Positions 12,801 through 25,300 of a DNA stretch of 64,000 nt are shown piece after piece. Below the pieces are notes generated by a model. That model saw nothing but the letters and a program-made list of their open reading frames with translations. It was not told the origin of the DNA and did not search any database. Made by a program: the position numbers and the translations under genes. This DNA comes from Aphrophora alni (taxonomy: Eukaryota > Arthropoda > Insecta > Hemiptera > Aphrophoridae). The stretch covers positions 76,050,877 through 76,114,876 of the forward strand of contig OY740768.1 of NCBI GenBank assembly GCA_963513935.1, in the 5' to 3' direction. Within the stretch, counting starts at the first letter, position 1. Each line of letters opens with the position of its first letter.

Positions 12801-15356
12801 GGGAAATCATTATTTTTATTTTGAAAATGTAACAAATTATTATTTTTCCCCCCTTAATATATTCACAAATATATTCCAAATCTCTAGTAAACATTGAAAA
12901 AATTCCAAAAGATGAATTTGTATGGTGTAATTTACGATTACTGTGAAATTATTATCTTTTTACTCTTCGATTTTTTGGTATTTGACCAAAAACTCCAAGT
13001 GTGATACATCTAACTTTTTTTTCACTACACACCTACATTCTATACACCTTTCTGAACATAATGATATAATATATATATTATTATAAAGTTATATATTATA
13101 TAACTTTTGTATAAAATATATATTACTACTTTTGGTAAATTAATTGTTGAAAATAAAATGAACAATGTCCCATTTTTTGTAAACAAAATTAAATTTTGAA
13201 AATGTACCGGTAACAAATTTATTTATTTTTTTCCTAAATATATTCACAAATAATACACAAAAATTGTGTATATCTTAGAAATAGGTAGTAAGCTATTGAT
13301 TTTGGGTGATACAGGTATTTCTGAAAAATGATAACTTCGTTTTTGACATGTAACATACTTACTCCAAAACCGTTTCAAAAAATATATATATATATATTAC
13401 ATAGATGAATTCTATGAATCTTTCTGAGAAAAATGATGTCTTATAAGTTAGGTTTTGTATAAAAATAATATATTTTATTAATTTTTAAACAAACGAAGAA
13501 TTTTAAGACCCAATTAACATACAACACTAGGAGGGTTAAGGAAGCATTGTATAATCTTATTAGAATTTGTTTAATTGTCATTGTGATTTATTTCAGGTAT
13601 TTTATTATACTACTGCTGTATTTAGATAAGTTCATCCTTAGCAAACCAAAATTAAATAAAAAGTAATTGTGAAAAAATATAATAATAAAAAAGAAATTGA
13701 TTGTAACAATAAAACTAAATTTGCATTAAAAAATAGAAGTGTGTCTTTGTTATAATATATACATCCTGGTATCATTATGACAATAGTACAAATTTCATAC
13801 AATATGCCAACATTATATAGCCTATACAGAGTTTCTAAAAAATATTGTTCCAAATTTCAATAATAAGAAAAAAGTTCCAATAAACATAAGTCCGGAAATG
13901 CTTTTTTTCCTCCCCCTCCCTCCAATAAACATAAGTCCGGAATTTTTTTTTCTTCCTTATTTTTTTTATATTATAAAATTATATTTATTAACATTTATAA
14001 CTGATCTGTTAATAATTAACTTAAACAGAGCTTATTCAAGTCATCAGTTAAGCACCATTATTGAGTTGTTTGATTGGTATCAGTTGATGAAGTAAGGACT
14101 AAAAAGCTGATTTTTGTCTATGTTGGATTACTGTATTATTATTATGTTGATGGCTAATTTGTTGACAATTCCATTTACCATAAACCATTTTAGAGAATGT
14201 AAGTTAAATTATTTCATAAGTAATTTTTAAATAGTATAAGTACATAAAATTGTATTTATTTCATTGTTATAAAAATTATGGCAAGTAATAATCATGCTTT
14301 CACAAACGGTGATATGGCCAACGCATTTAATGTATGGTCTTGTGGATGTAATAGTAGTCATGCTAAACAGCTGTATGAATAACGTTTTCCTAACAGAATC
14401 ATTCCATGTCATAAAACATTTACTGCTCTACATGCTCTCTGTGAATCTGGAAGCTTTTTTTGTCATAGAAAAATTAAACCAGGGAGACCACGATCTGTGA
14501 GAACCATTCAATTGGAAGAGAATGTTCTTAATGAGATATCAAATCATCCAGAAAAAAGCACTAGTGAATTAGGTTTACAATTTGAGACTTCAAAAGAGAC
14601 TATATGGAATATTCTGAAGGAACAACAACTTCTTTCATACCATGTCCAAAAAGTTCAATCTCTCTTGACAGAAGATCATCCTCAACAGGTAAAATTTTAC
14701 AAGTGGATTATTCGGAAATGTGTGAACAGAAACTTTTTAAGTAAAGTGCTATTTACAGATGAGGTGAAGTTCTGGAGAAGGGATTGTAAACTTTTACAAT
14801 ACGTACATTTAGGCGGATGAGAACCCACATGCCATAGTACAATACCGCCATCAACACCATATTTCTTTAAATGTTTGAGACGGTATTCTTGGAGACTACT
14901 TATTACTTGGTTTTCTGCCTCAGAATCTTAATGTTGAGCGTTACTTGCATTTCTGAAGAACTGATCTTCCAGCCTTATTCAAGAATATCCCACTCAGTAA
15001 GCGTTTGGATTCATGGTTCATGCACCAGTCCATTTTAGTGTGGATGTTAGAATACAAGAAGAATAATATCTTCCAAGAAAAATTGATTGGTTGAGGAGGC
15101 CCAGTACCGTGGCCTGCAAGGTCACCTGAAGAGCATAGTATATTCATCTCCAGTAGCTTCAATTCAAGATCTCGGACAATGCATTGATAATATTCGACAA
15201 ATGCCTGGAGTTTTCCAAAGTGTGGAAATCTATGAGGATGCGCTTAGATGCATGTGTGCTATACAGGGGCCATATCTTTCAACAATTTCTTTAGTTTGTT
15301 TATAAGTAGCTCTGCTATAATTTGTTTATAATTAAAGACAACTACCAACAAATTAT

Positions 15357-15414
<58 letters not shown>

Positions 15415-16332
15415 CCGATAACTCAGTTATCTTTTGAGCTATGGAAAGAATTTTAAAAAATGATTTGTTTGTCATCAAAAAAGTAACTTTATTTCTTTCC
15501 TGAAATTTAGCAGTTTTAAAGATATTTGACATTAAAAATTCCGCAATTTTGAAAATATACAAAAAAATTCTGGTTTTTTGTACAGGGGTAAAAAAGTTAT
15601 GTAACAAATATGTACACCAAATTTTAGCTCAATATCTTATTTGTATCTTATGGCTGGACAGTTGTTGGTGTTTTCTACGTTAGGTGTTTTGGTAACGAAC
15701 TACTTACAAATGTAGGTCCACAACACTTCCCCTCTATACAATCTGTATTTGTGCGCTGCCTAGATCACGGAAGAAGCTTTTAAATACAAGAGTCAGTATG
15801 GAATTGAAGTGGGTTATTATCTTTTGCATGTAATTAATTTATGACCATTCCTAACATTGATTACATATTTTTTTTGTTCAACACTACATTTGTTGTTGAT
15901 TATAATAATAATAACAACAACAATAAACAGAAAAAGCTAAACAAGACATTTCCTAAAACATTATTTAATTTATTGTTATAGTAACTTTACGAGGCCTAAT
16001 CTTTCACCATCAGGTGGTAAAGTAGTTACCAGTATTAAAACAAAATCAGTGTACAAGTATTGTTATGAAAGGAAAGGAAAAAAAGAAAGAAAAAAAGAAG
16101 TTTATTATGCTCTTCTTTTACTCTTATTCCACAATGAATTTGACAGATGGGTTGATATTTATTAATTTAACGTTAGATTTTATAAGGATAAATCACATGC
16201 AATGTTCCCATTATTGTAAATAATGGTCTACAAAAACTTGACAAATTTAACTAGTTCCCTATTAAATTAAAAGAAATTTTATTGCTTAATTACAAACTTT
16301 ATTAATAATGTTTCATCTCTCCTCTCGTCAAA

Positions 16333-16381
<49 letters not shown>

Positions 16382-19300
16382 GGTAGGCATAATTGAGTAA
16401 GAGAGACCTATGAGAAAAGGTATTTTTTAAACCTATTGATTTTCTTCAAAAATAATTTTATCTGACCAATTTTTCTCAGATATGGTATGATGATTCCTTT
16501 TGAGTTATAAAGTGTATCGGATCCAAAAAAAAGGTTAAGAAAATTCGCTGACCTAAAGCAAACAGTATTTTTGAAAAATTATTGATTTTCTCTTAAAATT
16601 CATAATTTTGACTGACTGTTCAAATACGGTGTGATTTTTTCTTTTGGGTTATAAAGTGTTATAACCAAAAAAAGATTACTAAAATTCGCTGATGCGAAGA
16701 AATCGTTTTTATAATATAACAAAAAGCAAAAAAAAAAAAAACACTTTTTAGACAGCATCCTCTATAGTTATTGAAATGCTTTATAATGCTCGTTTTTAAA
16801 TTGTGTTTTTTATGTTGTATAATGATTTGGATTTTAGACTTGGACATTGTACAAGTACAGGTTCATCTCATTTAACCTTAAATAATTTGAATTTGGATCA
16901 AGTTAATCTTAACTAATTTGAACTCAGATCAAGAGATATATGGTACTCGGACTTCGATTATACTTATAAATGGATATGTAATGGACAACCATTGCAAACT
17001 GAGAATTGATGGTGATATAACCTTTGGGAGAATAATGATCCACGTGGGGAAAATTAATTGATGTCATATTCCTGGTAAGGCCAGCACACATGCTTAGATG
17101 TATGTAGACAGGATAATGACAAGATATAGAAAGAGCCTCCTAAACCACAGTCAGTCTGTAAGCAGAAGTCATCAGCGAACGATCATCTCTGAAGCGACAA
17201 TAGGCACCATGTTGGGTCTCTTATTTTCTTAGCAAAAGTAAAACTGATCTAATAAACGTTTGATTATTTGAAAACATAAAGTCTAATCAAAATTATTAAA
17301 CTTAAAATGATTCAGTCTTAAAGATTTTTTAGAAGTATATTTAATGTATGAAATGAAATGAAATGAATATCTGAACTTATAATAATAGAAAAAAATTATA
17401 ACATATATTAATAATTTGAGACTTAAATTCAAAAATCTTGTATAGATAAAGTAATAAAAAATCAAGTGTTGTAACTCTGAAACTGAATTTAAACCTTATT
17501 ATAAGAACCTAGAAATAACCAAATTTAAATCAAATATCTCCGAACAGGAATTGGCTTATCACAATGTTCCAGTAAAATAATTAAATTTATTGTCTTGCCT
17601 TAACCGTCAGGTCAGATCATTACAGTTCATCAAAAGGATATTTACCTTGGCTTTAATTATCAGTAGACAAAAGACATCATACTGGACAGGCTGTCTTCTT
17701 CTAAAGCAAATTTCAAAATTTTAAGGAAACAAATATCTTTTTTGACTAAAGTTATTATCCTTATTGAAGAAACAAAAAAAACAAAAAAAAAATTAGTAAA
17801 CGATTAAAACATTTTTTTATAGTAATTCTGACAACAGTTTTTTCTGCAACTATTATCTAAAGCCAAGTTGTTTATGTTATTAAACCATCTCATATTGAGA
17901 CATCCCAAATATGTTTTGTTTTTTACTTTGCATACTTGTGACTGAAATATATTTGATAGTTGTGTTATTTATATGCTTCTCAGTTTGATAAAACATCCGG
18001 AGACGTGGGCTAAGTGAGCAGGAAGAGGAGCAAGTCGATTATTGTTTATTTAATTCCATTTACAACCATTAACAATCGTGTAGCAAATAAAAACTTTAGA
18101 ATTAAAATTTAATATAAGGTTTAGGCCTAATAAAATGACTATTTATTCATATGAATGTATGTGTTTAACAACTGTATATTTCCTGCCTTAAATCTTGTCA
18201 AAAATACCCTTTATGGGTACTGACTTTGGCTCAAATACACTGATTAACATTTCCTGACCATAATTATAGGAAATGGCAGTGTTTATTATAGAGACGGATC
18301 TATTTGGGATATTTGTGATGACAATATCAATGTCAGTGCTTGATATGATGGTTATTTAAGTTGGCAAGTTCAAGCTCAAATTTAGTTGACAGAATTCAGT
18401 ATATCATGTAACCGCTGGGTCAAAGGGTCGGTGTGGTTTAGAACTTACCTAAGTCGTTAATTAGTTGCAGTAATGCCATACTTCCAGGCGTCATTTTGAA
18501 AGCGAAAGAACTATAAAGTACACATATTCTAAGAAAAAATGCCAACCAATCGTTGAACACCCAGTGAAGAATCAGTGAAAATTTGTTTTGTAGACTTCCA
18601 AACATTGAGTTATCAATATGAAGCAATATTAAAGATTTTAAAACTAACTCTATGTATCTATTCAAAGATACGGTTGTCATATGCATCAGGTTGCTAATTT
18701 ACATAGGAAACGGCCTATGGTTGGTTGTCATAATGATATTAGGATATATATATATATAATTTATAACTCTTTTTTTAAAAAAATCATCAAAAATAAATAC
18801 TTTATCCAAAACATAACTTGTTACATGTCATTTTTTAGAAGAAGACATGTATAATTCAACTAAGCAATGAGAAAAATTTTCATAGAAAAATGTTTTGGAC
18901 TTAGTATGTCATGAATAAAAAAAAAGTCTTTACATGTTACATGGCACCTATATATACACACCTAAGATATATGAAAGTTTTGAAGAGAAATATATACTAA
19001 CATAAAAAAAGTTGCAAAACATTATACAAATCTGTAAACCTATTTTAGTATTTAGCAATATATAATGATAAATATGCACTGCAAGACTAATTAATTAAAA
19101 CAGAAGTGATAAAAAGTTTTGTTTACAAAATTAATAAGCTTGCAATTAACTTTAATCTTTTAGAACTAATTTTAATGAAGTTGTTGTTCCCATGACTGAT
19201 GGTAGAGAAGTCATCTCATAGTCAAGGATCTGGCATCCCAATATAGCTTAGCCATGTCTTTTAGTCCTTACTGGTCTTTATTAAGTTTAGTGTACTCAAG

Positions 19301-22300
19301 CAAATGATCCTCGTCTATGAACATATACTAGGTGAATTGGTGCATTCATTAGATTGGTAAACACCAACTTTTTATAAATATGCTACAATGCAATCATGTA
19401 CCAAGTCTGAAGTTAGCAACACCTTCTTTTCTAGGCTTTGTATGTTATTGTACCACTTCTTCCTGTTGGATTGATTTGTGGATTCCTGTTTGAATATATT
19501 AGTCACTTTGTGTTTCACAAATTTTTGAAAGGAAGCTGCTTCTATTATTGCAGCTTCCTGCAATAATATCTTATTAGTGCACTAAGATATTATTGATCTT
19601 ATTGGTGTGCACTTTTGTTCACAAAGTGACTTTTTTGGCAAGCAAGTCAGCCTTTTCATTTCCCTCTACTCTGACATTGGAAGGAACCTACTGGAATATA
19701 ACAGTTTTTTGGAGAGCTTGTAGTTGCAATTTTCTTAAGTTATAGGGAAACAAATTTTTAATAATTGGAATTTTCCTCACTAGGATAATGTTGAATTTAA
19801 TTATTTGTTGACGCTAACAAATAATTTTTTGGAGGTTGGAAAAACAAACAAAAAATTTAATGAATCATTTAATTATATACTTTGACAGATTGTTAAATGC
19901 TTTTAATAAATGTTGGACAATGTGGTATTTAAGGAAATTATTTAAATTAAGACTTTCTTAACAAATTCTGTAAATCAGTTAAAAGATTAGTAAACAAATC
20001 TAAATATCATTGATTCAAAAAAATAATTTTATTTTTACCACTAAAAGAAATAAATTCAAGGGTCAACTTACCAATGGCACCACTAACCGTTCCATATAAA
20101 ACACAACCTTGTGTAGGTGTTGATGTTTCACCAACATGATTCATAACTAAGGAGCCATGTCTAAAAACATTAACCATATCTCCCAAATGGAACTGTCCTA
20201 TCTCTTGCATTTGTTGTCTTTCTTCATCGGTTGTTGCAGCACTACAATAAAAAAATTTTAATAACAAAATAATTTTTGCATAACAGTAAATAATACCAAT
20301 ATTAGTAAAATTAAGTTTTCCTTAATATTACATAAAAATACAAGGAAAAAAATTATTTGGCGGAAGTATTTGGCTTTTACATTTAACCTAATACTCTCTC
20401 AATATTCTAAAATCATGTAGTTGTAATATTTTTTGCTAGATTAGGCTGGCATGACCTTACGTCTATACCACTAGAACATATGCTGTTTTGAAAGACAAAA
20501 TTTGTCAACACTGTTACAGTAATACAGATATCTTTCTACCTTCTTGAAGCAGTTTAGTAGTGAGTTCGAACATTTTTGTATTCATTTGTGTGTGATAAAT
20601 TATAAATTATGAGAAGTGCGTTTATACAATGGAACATAATTTACGAGGTTCTGAGCTAGACAGAATCTTATTTGTAAGTGGAAGTGAAAGTGATTCAGAT
20701 AGTAACACAAAATTCGTAGTCTATAGGATTGTTGAGCGTGTTATGATTCTGAACTGGATCTGACGGTCGAGTAATTGTTTCTTGACATTGACCTTAACTC
20801 TGTTATCAATAGGTCTTATCAGTGATATAAACACTGATCCTGTCAATGCCAGTCCTTATAATTCTTTGCAAAACATCTATACAGAGCTCAGTCATAAAAC
20901 AATTAGCTATACAAAGTATGTTTCAATTTTCAATTGGAAAGAGAAACTAAATACTCCAAAAAATATTCTTTTAACAGTATGTATGTATATTTTATTTTGA
21001 ATCTAAATTTAAAAAATAAAACTTTAATGTATATTCCTAACAATCATTTTTATAAAATTATGTTATTACTTTTGACTTAGTAATATTAAATTTTAATTTA
21101 TTGTTAATTATTGTTTAGGTATTTTCTAAAATAATATTTAAAAAATACTTTTATTATTATTTAGTTTTTGATTTGATAATAACAATTAAACAGAGTTTAA
21201 TCGTTATTGTCCATTACACTGCCTTCACAAACAAATCATGAAAGAACAAAATTGGGATTTTTAACCAAAAATGATCAATGGTGGTGAAAGAAAGTGTGAT
21301 TATTTTATCAAATATTTCCTCATAGAAATAATTTCCTCACTGAGATATCGACTATTTCAATACAGTACTTTCAAGTTTTTGGGATACTCCCCTAAATTTT
21401 GGAGCTAATCCAGATTTTGAGTTTTGGATGATTACATGTTACACCAAGAGTACAAAATGTTCATGCTAATAATGTTGAAAAAAGTGTTAAAAATGTAGCA
21501 CAAAATTATCACAAATTATGGATATTTGGATAAACTTTTAATTAAAAACTTGAAACATTTATGAGTTTATAATTTCAAATAAAACCAGTACAATTATGAG
21601 ACTTCTTCGTATTAAATACTATGTAACTACATAAATAAAAGTAAACTTTTAATTATAAATTTGATAACATTTACTATATACAAGTAAAAATTTTATAATC
21701 TAACCCTTTTTTTCAGAGGTACAACATTGTATACAATGAAAAGTTTACTTACCAACATTATGTGCTTAAAAAAATGTTGAAATTGCCTAGATTTACTCCA
21801 AATGTATATTTGTTGAAGGCAAAGAACAATAATGAACAAATTGCTTGGTTCTCATCTCTAGTTCAAGGAAATATTTCAGAATCAACTGTGATGAAATTAT
21901 ATACAACCATTGTCCAAAAAAAGTCACTAGAAGGCTTCCACTTTGCCATATAATATTAAAAGTCCAATTATATATATTTGGCCTAATATTAAAAGAAAAA
22001 ATGCTTAATGTTATAAAACAGACAAAACCCCAACACTACTCTTTTTTGTTACACCTAGGTCAATATATTTCATTCGGTATACGAGTAAATAAACTCCAAT
22101 AAAGCTTTTCCTTGGTAAATGTTTAGAGTTATTAAAGTTTAAAGTCTACGTTAAAAGTAAAAGAAGAAAGGGATACATCAGTTATCATAAGATTAGGAAA
22201 TACTATCTATTTATCTACTTTACACACAATCAAATGTTTTTTAGTTTAGTAATGCCGTAAAATTAAGTTTATGAAAGTACACATTGTTATTTATACTATA

Positions 22301-25300
22301 ATTTGAGTGTTTTAACAACTATTAAAACTTAATACTCCTCACTCGGCTTCTGACCTCGATGAACATTTAATTATGTATTAAAATCATGGAAAAATAAAAT
22401 GTTTGGACAAAAGTACTCTCTTATTGTTACTTATACTACAATTTGAATGGTCTAACAACTATTTAATTTTATAACTCTTAACTCGGCCCCTGGCCTTTAT
22501 AAATTATATATTAAAATAATGGAAAAATAAAATGTTTGGACAAAAGTATACTTTAATTGTTATTTATCCTACAATTTGAGTAGTCTAACAATTATTTAAT
22601 TTTAAAATTCTTAACTTGGCCTCTGACCTTGATCAATTACGTATTAATATCATAATAAAATGAAATATTTGGTCCATTATTAGAGTATTTATAACATATA
22701 CTATACACTTGAATAAGAGTCATAATACGGGGTGTTTCAAAATGAATATCAGGGTTTTAAGACTTTAAAGTATTTATTACATTTATCTCACAATTATAAA
22801 TAATACATCAAATGAAATAGCAACTCAAACAGTTTTGTTGGTACACCTGTTCACATGCACTGTTTCCTTTGTCTTCCATTAGAAAGCGCTAGTGGCAAAG
22901 ATGATGACTAGTGAACAGAAAGCTTTTTGTCTTTACAGTTTGCAAGGACTGAATCTGTAGTTACAGTGCAATGTGCGTTGTAACGTAAAATCCTCCAAGT
23001 GATAATAACATCTGTAGATGGTATCATGAGTTTGAAGACACTGCCTGCCTTTGCAAAGGGAAGAGTACAGGACGACCAAGAGTGACTGAAGAACATGTTG
23101 AACAAGTGTTTATCCTTCGTGCGTAGCCACAAGAAATTGGTTAGGAAAGTTAGTAGTGAATTAGCAATTCTAGTGACGTCTGTATGGAGAGTTTTAAAGA
23201 GAAGCTTACAACTACGCCCATAACGTTTGCAGTTGTTACAAGCTCTAAACAATACAGACAACAGTTGACGTGCCAACTTTGCAAACAATATGTTGCTGCA
23301 TGATGATGAAGATATTCTGGATCCAGTCGTCTTCAGTGACGAGTTGACAAAGGATCATGTGCCTCGGCTACCAGTTGACCTACCCAACTTAAGAAACAGG
23401 ATTGAAGCAGTTTTTGCAACAATTAGTCCAGACACACTGATCAAGGTTTGTAGCGAACTCAGCTATCGACACTCGATGTGTGGCATGTGACAAATGGTGC
23501 TCACATTGAACACTTGTAGGAAAAACTATATGAGTTGCTCTTTAATTTGATGTATTATTTATGATTGTAAGTTAAATGTAATCAATATTACAAAGCCTTA
23601 AAACCTTGATATTCATTTTGAAACACCCGGTATGTTTACTGTGCCTCTAAATTAGAAAAACTCGGTTCACTAAATGTATATCCATATTATGGTTTATAAC
23701 AAGTGTATATGTGTGTTATTGTTTGTAGAATTTATTATTTTAGTGGAATCGAGCTTTAGATAGTTACAAGTTAGGCCTAGGTTGTCAAGGTAACAAACCT
23801 AACCTAACTTCTGTCGTCCACTTTTAGGGGAAAACATTATTTTTATTTTGAAAATTTTAGAATTTGATTTTTTTTTTTTTTTTTTACCAATTATTCACAT
23901 TTATACTAGAACGTTTGTAATACTTGAAAAAAATGTAAAACAAAATTTTCTATGCTCAATTGGACTTTGAAGTAAAATTTAGCCTTCGATTTTTGTGTGT
24001 TTTTTTTGCTCTTTGCATACTCCAAAATTATTTTTCAAACTTTTTTTTTCCATTACACTACTAAATTCCATGAACCTTTCTGAATATAATGATAATAATG
24101 ATATATAGAAGTTGGTTTTTCATAAATATTACAATTTTTGGTGAATTTTGGAAAATAAATTCAACAAATTCACTTTTTTCGTAAAGCAATTTATTTATTT
24201 TTGAAAATGTAACAATTTTTTTCCCACCTTAATATATTCACAAATATATTACAAATCTCTAGTAATACTTGAAAAAATTCAAAACAAAATTTTTGTATGG
24301 TGTACATTACCATTTCTGTGAAATTCTTCCCTCCGTTACTTTCCGATTTCTGGGTATTTGATTAATAACTCCAAATTTTTTACATCTAACATATTTTTTA
24401 ATATGTTACTACACAGCTAAATTCTATGCACCTTTCTGAATATAATGATATATAGAAGTTGTGTTTTCCATAAATGTAACTATTTTTGGTGAATATTTGA
24501 AAATAAGCGTAATAAATTCCCTTTTTTCGTTATATAATTTTTTTAATTTTGAAAATGTAACAAATTAATTTTTTTTCCCTAAATATATTCACAAATATTA
24601 CACAAAACTTTTGTATATCTTGGAAATAGATGGTAAGTTATTTTGGATGATACAGGTTTTTCTGAAAAATGTTAACTTCATTTTTTGACATCAACTTACT
24701 CCAAAACCGTTTCAAAAAAAAAAAAAAAAAATTACATAGATGAATTCTATGCATCTTTCTGAGAAAAATGATGTCTTATAAGTTAGGTTTTGTATAAAAA
24801 TAATATTTTTTATTAATTTTTAAACAAACGAAGAAAATTAACATTGACAGTTGGTGGGTTAAGGAAATTATTTTTTAATAATTATCCTACTCATGTTTGT
24901 ACTATGCTAGTAAAATCATTAGTCGATCTGTAGATTAGTCTTGATAAATAATAATAAAACTGTTGTGGGATTACACCAATGACATCTTATTATTATTATT
25001 TTTTAAAACCCTATATTTCTTTCATCACTGTTGATCAAATTTTGGTTAAAAGAATCCCAATTTCTTTCTTTCCTGATCTGTCTGCCTGTGAAGGCAGTGT
25101 GACAGATGATAGGACAAACCACAGATAGACACACAACACACAGATGAATCGGTAATGTTGTTACTGCAGTGCCAGCTCGCAAATTAATTCATACTAGTAC
25201 GATCTGGAGCATGCCCTTTACTGCAATCTGTAATGGGTTAAACTGTCCAATACTGTTATTTTTACTTTCTCGCATATACCAAATATAGAGAAAGTTTTTT

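Larger units (their letters stand above)
10170..20071 (-). other. DDB1: DDB1 intron (9.9 kb)
   Basis: Contains a short 35-bp tandem repeat (11195-11345), a piggyBac-family element (11784-13539), a mariner relic (14283-15303), poly-T and AT runs, a dimeric repeat (16430-16700) and a non-LTR RNase H tail (19165-19735). About 17000-19150 has no feature I recognise. A 71-codon ORF at 11350-11565 follows the 35-bp repeats but matches nothing I know. Confidence 0.85.

Noticed and set aside
20629..20760. Acidic SDSD-containing start as a piggyBac transposase N-terminus
   Set aside because: Suggestive only; no downstream piggyBac catalytic motifs follow and the later exons do not resemble that family. 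Kept as an alternative in the gene-candidate entry.
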